Shown here one piece after another: positions 14,386 to 22,621 of a DNA stretch of 23,107 nt; positions within the stretch are counted from its first letter, which is position 1, and each line of letters opens with the position of its first letter. The DNA is taken from positions 1 to 23,107 of the IMG/VR virus record IMGVR_UViG_3300032092_000272; one strand, written 5' to 3'. The DNA comes from a virus. The notes beneath the pieces are model-generated. The model saw only the letters and a program-made list of their open reading frames with translations. It ran no database searches and had not been told where the DNA came from. The position numbers and the translations under genes are program-made.

Positions 14386-16607
14386 TTAATACCAAAAAGT
14401 TTTGCTGTAACTATCTGACCTGTGACTGTTCCATTAAATGTTAGAGTCATTGATGTTACTGCTGTTGTCCTATTTTTCCAAGCAAATGTTCCATAGCAGA
14501 TTGCATCTGAAATATAGTTATAGTAACCATCGTATCTTCCAATCTTAGAACCTGAAGTGGAAGCATAATTGTCTATATTAAAAGAACCAATAGCAGTATT
14601 TTCTGGATGATTCATAGGAACAAGAATGGCTACTTGGTCAAATCCGTTTGCATATGATGATGGTGCAGAGGTATTTGTTGATGCAGTTCCAGTGTATTGT
14701 TGGAAAGCATATGTATAGTTTGTTGCTGTATCTCCAGAAAATTGAATTGATAGCGTTGTAGCGGCAGTGTTTGCTGTTCCAACTGTATACTCAACTTCTA
14801 AACTTTTGTAAGTTTGTGGTATTGAAGAAAAAGTTATTGTCGATGCACCTGCTGTTGATGTTACTGTTTGAAGTAATGCTTTTCCAATGTTGGCAGTTCC
14901 AGTAACAGTAATAGTACTGGATGTGCTTCCACCAATGTTAATGTTATTATTGGCAGTTGTTGTTGAGTTAACTCCAATGTTAATTGTTTGACTATTACCA
15001 GTACCAGAAGCAGCACTACCAATATTTATTGTTCTTAATGTCGTAAAAGAACCAGTAGCCAAGTTCATAGTTGTAGCCTGACCACCTAGGCTTACCGTTG
15101 CAGCGGTTGTATTAAAGATAGATGCAGTTCCAGTAGACGATGTTGCAATTGTTGGGCTTGAGCCATTCATGTTCAAGGTTGCGGTACTTGCAAGGGTAAG
15201 TGTTGGCGAGTTGATTGTAAAAGTTCCACCAATAGAAGAACCCATGGTAATATTTGTTGTTGAGCCAGAGCCACCTCCAGTACCAATATTGAGTGTTTTT
15301 GTTGTTGCTGTTGCAGTTACACCCGAAGCAATATTATATGTTGAGGCACCTGTAGATGCAGTAAACATATTAACAGTCTGTGCTGCTGTGGCGGTATTTC
15401 CAATAGACAATGTTGTTGCTGCTCCACCGATATTTAGTGTAGTACTTCCTGTATTAAATACATCCATAGATGCACCGCCAAGAATTGATGTAGCAAAAGT
15501 TGGTGATGTAGTAAGAACTACGTTTCCAGAACCAGTTGATGAAGAAAAAGCGGTGCTTGTATTTGCAGAACCATTTCCAACGGAATATAAAAATCCTGGG
15601 GCAGTTGCAGTAACTCCAGCAAGACGAGCAAGAGTTCCAGGAGTACCAGTTGCAGATGCGTAAATAACATCACCGATAGTTGTTGTTGGATTAATGGCTA
15701 GAGTTCCTGCTACCGCTGGAATTGTTATTGCTGTTGTTCCAGCAGTTGCTGCTGGGGTAAGTGTAATTGTTCCAGATGTAGCACCTGGCATTGCAAGGCT
15801 AGAAATACCAGTCAAAGCCTGATTAGCAGATGAGATTTGAGCAGTAGTTGTTCCAATATAATAAGAACCAACACCAATAAACTGATTATAGGTTACAGTG
15901 TCTGTTCCAATTCGAATTGTTCCAGTTGGTAATCCACCAGTGGCACTTGATGTAGTGAGCATAAATGCCTCATTTGCATTTGTGCTACCATCGGAAACAT
16001 ATAAAAAGTCACCTTCGGCAAAGTCTCCAGCAAGTGTATTATTTGCATCTGTTGAACGAACAAGAACTACTTTTGTAGCACTTCCATTTGAAAAAGTTGG
16101 AGTTAATGTTGCTTGTCCACCAATTCCATCGGACTGTACGACATAAATGCCATTAGCAATGCTTGAGGTTGTTCCTGCGGCACCAAGAGTAGTTCCATTT
16201 TTAACAAGAACTCTATCTCCAAGGACAAGGTTTGCACCACTATCTATGGATTGAGCACCAGTTGCTGTAAAAGTAATATATGCATTAATCCCAGTTCCTG
16301 GAGTTGCAGAGTTGTCTGCAGAACCAGCGGAATATGTTCCAGTTATTGTTGTTGTTGTGGCATATTTAGCATTTTCGTGAACGTTAATTCCAGATTGTAG
16401 GGAACTAATTTGATTTTGTAGTTGTGCAAGCATTCCGTAAATACCACTAGAAGTTGATAGAGATGTTCGTGGGGTAGTTCCAGCATCCGTAGAACCATAA
16501 TATAAAAAGTTAATTGTGTTTTGAATATTGGCAACTTCAGAAAGTGCTGAAAGATAGGGTGGAGTAGTTACTCCAGAGATTGTTGGGTATGATAATGCGG
16601 TAGCCAT
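14382..16607 (-). CDS. Ser/Thr/Ala/Gly-rich tail fibre
   Basis: A 741-aa fibre. Residues 20-75 include a helical segment that may trimerise. Residues 105-215 contain the tail-fibre pattern VLGDRVLVKNGTT...NGIYVVQSDG. Residues 250-575 are low-complexity beta repeats with many NIG, LSIG and TTLNIG steps, typical of a beta-helical shaft. From about 576 a distinct C-terminal domain begins (TITFSSIPQTYKSLEVEY, then FSGDTATNY), a type seen at receptor-binding fibre tips. The ATG at 16607 lies 7 bases after a TGGTATAAT that sits inside the end of the upstream glycosyltransferase gene, with no Shine-Dalgarno: a leaderless start. The exposed Ser/Thr-rich shaft is an obvious target for the two glycosyltransferases next door. 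Its stop overlaps that of the convergent NlpC/P60 gene. Confidence 0.8.
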   Translation of the reverse strand: MATALSYPTISGVTTPPYLSALSEVANIQNTINFLYYGSTDAGTTPRTSLSTSSGIYGMLAQLQNQISSLQSGINVHENAKYATTTTITGTYSAGSADNSATPGTGINAYITFTATGAQSIDSGANLVLGDRVLVKNGTTLGAAGTTSSIANGIYVVQSDGIGGQATLTPTFSNGSATKVVLVRSTDANNTLAGDFAEGDFLYVSDGSTNANEAFMLTTSSATGGLPTGTIRIGTDTVTYNQFIGVGSYYIGTTTAQISSANQALTGISSLAMPGATSGTITLTPAATAGTTAITIPAVAGTLAINPTTTIGDVIYASATGTPGTLARLAGVTATAPGFLYSVGNGSANTSTAFSSSTGSGNVVLTTSPTFATSILGGASMDVFNTGSTTLNIGGAATTLSIGNTATAAQTVNMFTASTGASTYNIASGVTATATTKTLNIGTGGGSGSTTNITMGSSIGGTFTINSPTLTLASTATLNMNGSSPTIATSSTGTASIFNTTAATVSLGGQATTMNLATGSFTTLRTINIGSAASGTGNSQTINIGVNSTTTANNNINIGGSTSSTITVTGTANIGKALLQTVTSTAGASTITFSSIPQTYKSLEVEYTVGTANTAATTLSIQFSGDTATNYTYAFQQYTGTASTNTSAPSSYANGFDQVAILVPMNHPENTAIGSFNIDNYASTSGSKIGRYDGYYNYISDAICYGTFAWKNRTTAVTSMTLTFNGTVTGQIVTAKLFGIN

Positions 16608-16614
16608 AAACTAT

Positions 16615-16623
16615 ATTATACCA
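16615..16623 (-). promoter_or_regulatory. Extended -10 for the leaderless fibre gene, inside the GT gene end
   Basis: TGGTATAAT on the minus strand, exactly 7 bases before the ATG at 16607. The same bases encode the last codons and stop of the glycosyltransferase, so promoter and coding sequence overlap. Confidence 0.72.
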
Positions 16624-17656
16624 CGTCTGTCTCTTTAAATAAGTCAAAATTAGAACTAGCAATTCCATTGACATTAAGAGACATTTTGTCTTTTCTATTT
16701 TTAAACTTTAGATTGTGGTTGCAGACATAAAGCATGTTTTTTGGAAGATACCCCCAGGCTTGCTCAATGTAGTTGTGGTCAGTTGTTCTTTGAGTAATGG
16801 CAAGTATCTTTTTGCAATACTTTTTGGCATTTCTCCAGTCATTTTTCAGAAAGTAGTGTACAGCCAAACAAAATAGCGGTTCACGAGCGTACCAAACTTT
16901 AAGGGCAGAGATTAGGTGTTTCTTCTGCTTCTTAAGTTCTAGATTTGAAAGAATAATGTATGCTGTACAAATGTCGGTAGGAAGTCTTCCAGAGTCTTTC
17001 ATGGAGATATACTTTTTAAATTCTTTTATTGCCTGTTCTCTATCTTCATAAATTAAAGCCTTTGCATAATATAACTGATACCTGTGGCTATCTGGCTCTT
17101 CATCTAAAGCATCTTTAATTAAAGTGTCATACACCTTTCTGCTTTTATCATTATCTGGGTAGTGAAGAATATGGAAGTCTTCGCATTCTTCTAGAACATG
17201 GTTTTCGTTTCTATCTGTAACAATGTACTCGTGAACGATATACTTCCAACGGTATCCATGACGAGCATGAACTTTTGACTGAGAAGATATCATACCTGGA
17301 ATAGTCTGGTCCTTGTTGTTCCAACTGTGAGTATACTTATATAGAATCTGAGTACCAGTAGTTTTTTCTAGTGCCTCTCTCCACCCCTTATCCAATACCT
17401 CGTCAACATCTAGAGAAATACACATATCGATGTCATCTGGTAGGGCAGCCAGAGCAGCATTACGAGCATCATCAAAACGCCAAGGCTTAATAGAAATGTT
17501 AATTACATTAATACCAAGTTTCTTAGCAAGTTTAACAGTCTTATCTGTAGAGCCAGTGTCAGCAATTAGTAGATAGTCTGCGTCTTTGGCAGACTCATAC
17601 CAACGCTCTATAAACTTTTCTTCATTGAGAGCAATTGTGTATACCGCAATTTTCAT
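16616..17656 (-). CDS. Family 2 (GT-A) glycosyltransferase with a helical-repeat tail, copy 2
   Basis: A 346-aa enzyme that would transfer a sugar from a nucleotide-sugar donor. Residues 1-100 are a GT-A domain: VYTIALNEEKFIERW, the ADTGSTDKT loop (residues 32-40) and the DxD metal site D83-V-D85. A conserved HARHGYRWKYIVHE segment follows near residues 128-141. Residues 185-310 look like TPR-type helical repeats, often a protein-substrate platform. It is a clear paralogue of the adjacent upstream gene. ATGA overlap plus a ribosome site AAAGGA (7 bases upstream) link the two. Placed between two fibre genes, its likely target is a virion protein, though cell-surface or teichoic-acid modification cannot be excluded. 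The last 30 residues diverge from the paralogue. Confidence 0.85.
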   Translation of the reverse strand: MKIAVYTIALNEEKFIERWYESAKDADYLLIADTGSTDKTVKLAKKLGINVINISIKPWRFDDARNAALAALPDDIDMCISLDVDEVLDKGWREALEKTTGTQILYKYTHSWNNKDQTIPGMISSQSKVHARHGYRWKYIVHEYIVTDRNENHVLEECEDFHILHYPDNDKSRKVYDTLIKDALDEEPDSHRYQLYYAKALIYEDREQAIKEFKKYISMKDSGRLPTDICTAYIILSNLELKKQKKHLISALKVWYAREPLFCLAVHYFLKNDWRNAKKYCKKILAITQRTTDHNYIEQAWGYLPKNMLYVCNHNLKFKNRKDKMSLNVNGIASSNFDLFKETDVV

Positions 17657-18606
17657 TCTTCAATCCTTTGTTCATTATCATTATACCACTGTTCAATCTT
17701 TGCTTGTAGTTGTTCTACAGCACCATCCCAAACTCTAGGATTATTAAAAATATCAAAACTAGGCTTTGTGTGCCTTAAGGCTTGCTCTACATACATTCTA
17801 GCCAAGCCCCAGATTTCTTTTTCTACATAGTATTCTGCTAAGTAATAGTATGGCTCTCGTCTTTCTCTAGAATGCTTTAGGCATTCGGAAAGGTATTGAT
17901 AGCGTTTCTCTGGAACAATGTCAGCCAAAACTTTATAGACGTGAGACTTGTCTGTATCGCTAAATCCTGGAACCTTCATCATTTCTAGATACCAGGTTTC
18001 AGCCTCTTCGTATCGTTCAAGGGATACTAAAGCATCTGTGTAGTATTTGTAATATCGTGTGATTTCCCTAGTTTCATCTAAGGCAGCCTTGATGAGGTCA
18101 AGGTATTGACTGCGAGGTTTTTCTGTATCTGGCAAATGATAAACTTCAAGACCATAAGCAAACTCAATGTCTGGCTCAGTTCTGTCTTGAACAATACCTT
18201 CGTGCATAATAAACTTCCAGACATATCCGTGACGTGAATGAATCTTGTTATTGACCATACTGTGCTGCTTATGATAGTTGTCAAAGACATAGGTAATCTG
18301 ATTTCCAGTTGTCTTTTCTAGAATCTCTCTCCAGCCTTCCGAGATTGTCTCGTCCATGTCAAGAGATACGCAGAGGTCTATATCGTCTGGTAGTAACGAT
18401 AGGGCTGTGTTTCTGGCTACGTCAAATCTCCAAGGCTTGATTGAGATATTATAAACATTTATACCAAGTGACTTGGCAATTTCCACGGTACGGTCAGTAG
18501 AACCAGTATCCGCAATAAGGATATAGTCAGCGTCCTTTACTGAGTTGTACCAGCGTTCGACAAACTTTTCTTCATTAAGTGCAATTGTATAAACTGCGAT
18601 TTTCAT
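17653..18606 (-). CDS. Family 2 (GT-A) glycosyltransferase with a helical-repeat tail, copy 1
   Basis: A 317-aa paralogue of the next gene; over the first 100 residues most positions are identical. Visible features: VYTIALNEEKFVERW, ADTGSTDRT (32-40), DxD at D83-M-D85, the shared HSRHGYVWKFIMHE segment (123-136), then TPR-like helices (about 185-300) with alternating Tyr/Ala/Leu positions. No membrane segment or signal, so it acts in the cytoplasm, where virion proteins are made. The ATG at 18606 has AAAGGA 9 bases upstream and a promoter TGCTATAAT at 18633-18641. It ends in an ATGA overlap with copy 2. Having two kept copies suggests two acceptors or a two-sugar chain. Confidence 0.86.
   Translation of the reverse strand: MKIAVYTIALNEEKFVERWYNSVKDADYILIADTGSTDRTVEIAKSLGINVYNISIKPWRFDVARNTALSLLPDDIDLCVSLDMDETISEGWREILEKTTGNQITYVFDNYHKQHSMVNNKIHSRHGYVWKFIMHEGIVQDRTEPDIEFAYGLEVYHLPDTEKPRSQYLDLIKAALDETREITRYYKYYTDALVSLERYEEAETWYLEMMKVPGFSDTDKSHVYKVLADIVPEKRYQYLSECLKHSRERREPYYYLAEYYVEKEIWGLARMYVEQALRHTKPSFDIFNNPRVWDGAVEQLQAKIEQWYNDNEQRIEE
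17680..17688 (-). promoter_or_regulatory. Extended -10 inside the end of GT copy 1
   Basis: TGGTATAAT on the minus strand, 23 bases before the ATG of GT copy 2, encoding Trp-Tyr-Asn of copy 1. It could give copy 2 a separate transcript. Because it is also coding sequence, chance is possible, but the match is full. Confidence 0.5.
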
Positions 18607-18632
18607 ACCCTAAAATCCTTTGTTCGATATAT

Positions 18633-18641
18633 ATTATAGCA
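18633..18641 (-). promoter_or_regulatory. Extended -10 promoter of the glycosyltransferase pair
   Basis: TGCTATAAT on the minus strand, between the collagen fibre stop and the GT copy 1 start. Transcription would start near 18626, with a leader of about 20 bases holding AAAGGA. Confidence 0.7.
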
Positions 18642-18655
18642 GATAGAGGCTTAAC

Positions 18656-21600
18656 TTACTTAGATAGAGCCTGAACTTGGATTTCTAGGGCTTGAATTCT
18701 AGCGTCTTGATGCTTAATTGCTGATACAAGTGCTGCTACCATTTCACCATAAGCAATGCCATCTGGAATTACTGAACCATCTTCTTGAGTCAGGTAATTT
18801 ACAAAAACCTTTAGGCTTTCAATCTGGTCTACGTCTTCAGCAATAAGACCAGCGTAAAGTTTAGAATCTGGATTTTCTTCAGCCTCATCCTTTAACCTAA
18901 ATGTTTTTGGTGATAAAGCCAAAACATCTTCATAAACAAAGTTAGCATTTTGGATATCCTGCTTATATCTAGCAGATGATGTAGTTCTAACAAACTGACC
19001 AGAATTATTGATAGAGGCACCAGTAGTTCCTCCACCATTTAGAGCAGTTCTAGTTAGAGTTCCACTAGTAGTAAGGTTTCCTCCAGTCACTGTTCCAGTG
19101 GCATTTATACTACTGCTAAATGTTGCTGCTCCAGTTAAATCAAAGAATCCGCCTACTCCGCCGCCTCCGATAGACAAGCCTGAGTTTGGAATGCTAACTT
19201 CTGAGTTTATATTTGTGACTCCTCCAGTCTTTCCAATGTTTAGAACGGCAGATGTTGTAGCAAAGTTCATTGTTGCAATAGTGCTAGTCAGTAAATTAAA
19301 CGTTGTTGTCGTTGGCGTTGTTATGCTTGTAGTTATTGCTGGGGAAGTCATTGACTTTACTCCAGCAAAAGTTTGAGCACCAGTTGTTACGATACCAGAA
19401 ACAGAACCAGATGCAGAAGGAATTGCTGCAAAAGAAACAGCAGACATTCCGCTACCAGTTAAAGAGCCTGTTGGTCCTGAAGTTGTTCCATCAGTATATG
19501 TGAAGGTTGTTGGATAAAAGTTTGTATCTGTGCCACTAAAAGTAGTCCAGGTAGGTGTTGCACCTGTTCCAGCAGAAGTAAGTACTTGACCAGAAGTTCC
19601 TGCAGAATTATTTAAAAGTATAGGGCTTGTAGTGCTTGAGTGATTTACTGGTCCATTTAATGTTACCTTGCTTGTTCCACCGCCTGTAGACCCAAGATTT
19701 AATAAAGTTGCACTTCCAGCAGTACCAATATTTATTTCATTTGCACCAGAAGGCTCATTACTATTAAGACCAGTTTTACCAATATTGATTCGATAAGTCT
19801 GTGTATAACCTATATTTACATTTCCATAAATTTCACCGCCCTCTTCGTCACCAAATGATGTAGTGCCAGTATAAACATCAACATTTCCAGATTGTCCAAA
19901 GTAACCACCAGAAGCATTACCAGATTTCAAAATCAGTGTGCCAGTAGTTGCAACAGAGAAATAACCACCAGCAGTTACGTTACCTGTACTCAGAACAATT
20001 GAAGCACCAGTCGTACTTGTGGAGGTAGTTAGATTAGTTCCCTGAATACCTGTAATAGACGTACCTGCACCAGTAAATCCAGAACCACCACCAGCATTTA
20101 CCCATTGAGTATTATAATTAGTTCCATCTATCTTGGCTAGTACCTGACCTGTTGTTCCACCAGTAGGGACACCCTGACCATTAGTTCCATTGGTTCCATT
20201 GGTTCCGTTAGTACCGTTTGTGCCAGCAGCACCAGTTGCACCTGTTTCGCCTTGAATACCTTGAATTCCTTGTGCTCCAGTAGCACCTGCTGGTCCCTGA
20301 GCACCTGTGTCACCTTTTTGTGCAAGCAATGCCCAGAAAGATGCTTGGTTTGCACCAATTCCAGGTTGAGTTATTGATGCAGAAGTGTGGGCGGTAGTGG
20401 CTCTATAAGAAGAACCATCTTCTCTAACAACATCATTAACTGCATAAACAGTTCCTGTTGCCCAAGCACCACGGAATAACAATCCTGCTCCAGTAGCACC
20501 TGTTGCACCAGTTTCTCCTTGAATACCTTGAGGACCTTGAGCACCAGTGGCTCCTGTTGCTCCAGTTAATCCAGTTGGTCCTTGAGGACCTGTTGCTCCT
20601 GTTGGACCTGTGTCTCCTGTGTCTCCCTTTGGTCCAGTTGCACCCTGAATACCCTGCGGTCCTTGAGGACCAGTATTACCAACAGCAACAATAACTAATA
20701 TAAGCGGATGATTGCTTGCAAAGTTTGTTGTACCAGTACCAGCACTGGTCAAAAGAGTTACAGGAAAATTATCCCAGGTATCGTTGTAAGTTGGAGTTCC
20801 ATTGACTTCCCATTTTTGATAATTAGCCGCATTGTTTGCGTCTTGAATGATAAGAATGTCACCTTGATTTATGAGGCTTAAGAAAATGCTATCGTCTTGA
20901 TTGTCTTTATCAATGTGGTTGACTCTCAGGGCAGTGGAATTTATTTGAGTTGCATTATTCCAACCAAGTTGATTAGTTGTAGGGTCTCCCGAAATTGTGT
21001 TAGTTCTAGCATTATAGTGATAGTGAGAACTAGAGCCACCAGTAGGACCAGTGGCACCAGTAACGCCTTGAATACCTTGGATACCCTGTGGACCCTGTGG
21101 ACCAGTAGAACCTGTGTCTCCTGTATCACCTTTAGGTCCAGTTGCTCCTGTTAGTCCAGTATCGCCTTTAATACCCTGAATGCCTTGTATGCCTTGTGGA
21201 CCAGTTGGACCTGTAGCACCAGTAGGACCTGTTAGCCCAGTGTCACCTTTGACACCCTGGATACCTTGAATTCCTTGTGCTCCAGTGGCTCCAGTATCGC
21301 CCTTAAGTCCTTGAATGCCCTGTAAACCTGTTTCACCTTGAATACCTTGAATTCCTTGAGCACCTGGGTTTCCTGTGTCTCCTTTGACACCTTGGATACC
21401 TTGTGGTCCTGTATTCCCAGTATCACCTTTTGGACCAATTGGACCTGTAGCACCAGTCAAACCAGTGTCTCCCTTTATACCTTGAATACCCTGAATACCC
21501 TGTGGTCCAGTAGCACCTGTTGCTCCTGTAGCACCAGTGGCTCCAGTTGGTCCAGTAGGTCCTTGGATACCTTGTGTTCCTTGAGGTCCGCCAAAATTAA

Positions 21601-21688
21601 CTACAGCAATCTTAGAAGATTCTGTTGTGGTCGTTACTTTGATTTGAGAAGATTGGGTGGTATCAGGAATAATTTTAAATGTTGTCAT
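18656..21688 (-). CDS. Collagen-like tail fibre with C-terminal S74 self-cleaving chaperone
   Basis: A 1010-aa fibre. Residues 1-32 are probably the anchor. Gly-X-Y collagen blocks at 33-217, 338-401 and 458-505 would form triple helices. Between blocks 1 and 2 (219-336) is a beta domain beginning [16 protein letters not shown]; between blocks 2 and 3 (404-457) is a CBM5/12-like chitin-binding-type module ([23 protein letters not shown]). Residues 540-900 are beta-rich NIG-type shaft. From 905 is an intramolecular chaperone of the endosialidase (peptidase S74) type with the Ser905/Lys909 dyad (SARYKQDI), which helps trimerisation and then cuts itself off, ending in a coiled coil (990-1010). 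The ATG overlaps the previous stop as TAATG. It probably binds host surface sugars. Confidence 0.92.
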   Translation of the reverse strand: MTTFKIIPDTTQSSQIKVTTTTESSKIAVVNFGGPQGTQGIQGPTGPTGATGATGATGATGPQGIQGIQGIKGDTGLTGATGPIGPKGDTGNTGPQGIQGVKGDTGNPGAQGIQGIQGETGLQGIQGLKGDTGATGAQGIQGIQGVKGDTGLTGPTGATGPTGPQGIQGIQGIKGDTGLTGATGPKGDTGDTGSTGPQGPQGIQGIQGVTGATGPTGGSSSHYHYNARTNTISGDPTTNQLGWNNATQINSTALRVNHIDKDNQDDSIFLSLINQGDILIIQDANNAANYQKWEVNGTPTYNDTWDNFPVTLLTSAGTGTTNFASNHPLILVIVAVGNTGPQGPQGIQGATGPKGDTGDTGPTGATGPQGPTGLTGATGATGAQGPQGIQGETGATGATGAGLLFRGAWATGTVYAVNDVVREDGSSYRATTAHTSASITQPGIGANQASFWALLAQKGDTGAQGPAGATGAQGIQGIQGETGATGAAGTNGTNGTNGTNGTNGQGVPTGGTTGQVLAKIDGTNYNTQWVNAGGGSGFTGAGTSITGIQGTNLTTSTSTTGASIVLSTGNVTAGGYFSVATTGTLILKSGNASGGYFGQSGNVDVYTGTTSFGDEEGGEIYGNVNIGYTQTYRINIGKTGLNSNEPSGANEINIGTAGSATLLNLGSTGGGTSKVTLNGPVNHSSTTSPILLNNSAGTSGQVLTSAGTGATPTWTTFSGTDTNFYPTTFTYTDGTTSGPTGSLTGSGMSAVSFAAIPSASGSVSGIVTTGAQTFAGVKSMTSPAITTSITTPTTTTFNLLTSTIATMNFATTSAVLNIGKTGGVTNINSEVSIPNSGLSIGGGGVGGFFDLTGAATFSSSINATGTVTGGNLTTSGTLTRTALNGGGTTGASINNSGQFVRTTSSARYKQDIQNANFVYEDVLALSPKTFRLKDEAEENPDSKLYAGLIAEDVDQIESLKVFVNYLTQEDGSVIPDGIAYGEMVAALVSAIKHQDARIQALEIQVQALSK
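20174..20317. repeat. Collagen repeat block 3, with a (Thr-Asn-Gly)5 tract
   Basis: Codes for Gly-X-Y triplets of residues 458-505. The last part (20177-20221) is a 9-base-type tandem repeat giving five Thr-Asn-Gly units, a likely site of slippage in copy number. Confidence 0.75.
20486..20677. repeat. Collagen repeat block 2
   Basis: Codes for about 21 Gly-X-Y triplets (residues 338-401), mainly Gly-Pro-Gln, Gly-Ala-Thr and Gly-Asp-Thr, with imperfect 9-base and longer DNA repeats. Confidence 0.8.
21035..21592. repeat. Collagen repeat block 1
   Basis: Codes for about 62 uninterrupted Gly-X-Y triplets (residues 33-217). Units such as [15 protein letters not shown] and GATGPTG recur in a higher-order pattern, so the DNA has many imperfect repeats that could recombine. 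Confidence 0.85.
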
Positions 21689-22083
21689 TAAAGAGTGCTC
21701 CCAGTAATGTCAGAGCGAACTACTATAGTTCCGACAATAGGAGTCCACTTCTTGCTAGAGATTGTTACTTGTAAATCAAATATAAGTTCAGCGACAATTG
21801 GAGAACTTCCAACACCCCATCCTGCAGTCATAGCAGAATCAGCACTTACTGTAACATACCCTGCTGCCGATGTTGGTGTCAGAGTGTACTTAGTCGTTGT
21901 CTTAGGGTCATAGGCACTTGCTAAATATGTCCATCCTGTGGTATCCTTGAGAGTAACACCATCGTCTTCGTACCATTCAAACTTGGCAGAGATATCGTCT
22001 CCACGGACTACAGTCCATTTAACGTTTTGAGGTTCCGCACCAATAAAAATCGGGGAATCAGGAGAGCATGAAGTACAAGACAT
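21688..22083 (-). CDS. Small structural protein paired with the collagen fibre
   Basis: A 131-aa beta-rich protein starting [11 protein letters not shown], with three Ser/Cys residues in a short N-terminal arm. The remainder ([18 protein letters not shown], then [13 protein letters not shown], then EWIFDL-like strands near the end) looks like one immunoglobulin-like or baseplate-type sandwich. It is coupled to the fibre gene by TAATG, which suggests equal amounts and perhaps a role as fibre adaptor or baseplate component. The start at 22083 follows TATAAT by 6 bases without a Shine-Dalgarno; a GTG five codons earlier lies within the promoter. No family was recognised with certainty. Confidence 0.7.
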   Translation of the reverse strand: MSCTSCSPDSPIFIGAEPQNVKWTVVRGDDISAKFEWYEDDGVTLKDTTGWTYLASAYDPKTTTKYTLTPTSAAGYVTVSADSAMTAGWGVGSSPIVAELIFDLQVTISSKKWTPIVGTIVVRSDITGSTL

Positions 22084-22089
22084 ATAAAC

Positions 22090-22095
22090 ATTATA
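22090..22095 (-). promoter_or_regulatory. -10 element of the leaderless fibre-adaptor/fibre unit
   Basis: The minus strand reads AGTGTATAAT, then 6 bases, then the ATG at 22083. The same AGTGTATAAT string precedes the 22603 gene. It comes 12 bases after the terminator hairpin at 22108-22157. Confidence 0.66.
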
Positions 22096-22107
22096 CACTA
22101 TAAATAA

Positions 22108-22157
22108 AGAACCAGTGCCTGAAGTGGGTATGAGAGAGAGTATCAGACACTGGCTCT
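22108..22157 (-). terminator. Long imperfect hairpin, probable terminator
   Basis: Arms 22108-22122 and 22143-22157 pair over 15 positions with two mismatches, around a 20-base loop. On the minus strand the hairpin is followed by TTATTTATAG, moderately U-rich. It would end transcripts from the membrane-protein gene just before the next promoter restarts. Confidence 0.6.
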
Positions 22158-22159
22158 AT

Positions 22160-22309
22160 ATGATAAATTATATCATTTTGTAGGGATTTCTGTTTTCTAT
22201 TTGACAAATCACAAAAAGTGTGATACCCTCTTATCTATAGAGATAAGGGCTATATATTATATATTTATATATTAGTATATATTATAGTTTATATATATTA
22301 TATTAATAA
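22160..22309. other. AT-rich intergenic region with nested inverted repeats
   Basis: No gene is seen. Inverted repeats: ATGATA/TATCAT (22160-22176, 5-base loop), ATCACA/TGTGAT (22208-22224, 5-base loop) and a 9-bp stem at 22228-22249 with core TTATCT/AGATAA around ATAG. A TTGACA (22201-22206) lies 17 bases before TACCCT (22224-22229) on the plus strand, a weak possible promoter whose spacer is filled by the ATCACA/TGTGAT repeat. From 22250 to 22309 nearly every base is A or T, with several TATAAT-like strings on the minus strand. Confidence 0.6.
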
Positions 22310-22603
22310 TCAAAGTTCGGTGTTTTCTGATTTCTTATTTTTGTTAGTCTTGACACCTTCGTTTATAAGAACGTTATAAAGGTTGTCAATTTTTTCTTCT
22401 AGTTTGTGAGACTTTTCTTCTAGTCTGTTAACCTGGTCTTTCATCGATGACCCTCCGTTAGGCTTGAGTTCTGATAAATTGTTTTTAAGTTCGGTTGATA
22501 GGACTTTCATTTCTGCGGTAATGAACCATCTGATTCCGCCAACAGTAATAGCGATGATAGACAATGCAGTTAATATTAAACCTGCCCAATCTGATATAGT
22601 CAT
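22310..22603 (-). CDS. Small one-TM protein with a coiled-coil tail (holin-like or membrane anchor)
   Basis: A 97-aa protein. Residues 6-28 are a hydrophobic membrane segment (WAGLILTALSIIAITVGGIRW), residues 33-50 a helix, then a turn LKPNGGSSMKDQ (50-61), then a charged coiled coil (62-85, RLEEKSHKLEEKI) and a Lys/Asn-rich end. Small proteins with one N-terminal TM and such a Pro-Asn-Gly-Gly-Ser-Ser turn are familiar in actinobacteriophages and are often called membrane or holin-like proteins; this is recollection. It could act in lysis with the NlpC/P60 enzyme, although the two genes are 8 kb apart. The ATG at 22603 lies 9 bases after TATAAT and has no Shine-Dalgarno; a GTG at 22621 is inside the promoter. 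Confidence 0.68.
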   Translation of the reverse strand: MTISDWAGLILTALSIIAITVGGIRWFITAEMKVLSTELKNNLSELKPNGGSSMKDQVNRLEEKSHKLEEKIDNLYNVLINEGVKTNKNKKSENTEL

Positions 22604-22612
22604 AATAAAATA

Positions 22613-22618
22613 ATTATA
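22613..22618 (-). promoter_or_regulatory. -10 element of the membrane-protein gene
   Basis: AGTGTATAAT on the minus strand, 9 bases before the ATG at 22603, so any leader would be only a few bases. No convincing -35. Confidence 0.6.
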
Positions 22619-22621
22619 CAC

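Noticed and set aside
15169-15663. A 164-aa Val/Pro/Ala-rich open frame on the plus strand opposite the fibre
   Set aside because: It is the shadow of the Thr/Ala/Gly repeats of the fibre, has no ribosome site, and its composition is explained by that repeat.
20174-21592. A CRISPR-like repeat array
   Set aside because: The repeats are in frame, coding Gly-X-Y triplets, with no conserved spacer length or direct-repeat unit.
22084-22098. A GTG start at 22098 for the 131-aa protein
   Set aside because: The extra codons are the -10 element itself.
22201-22229. A strong plus-strand promoter at TTGACA
   Set aside because: The -10 (TACCCT) matches only half of the consensus and no plus-strand gene follows; mentioned only as a weak possibility.
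22604-22621. A GTG start at 22621 for the membrane protein
   Set aside because: The extra codons cover the TATAAT, and the ATG at 22603 starts the protein just ahead of the membrane segment.
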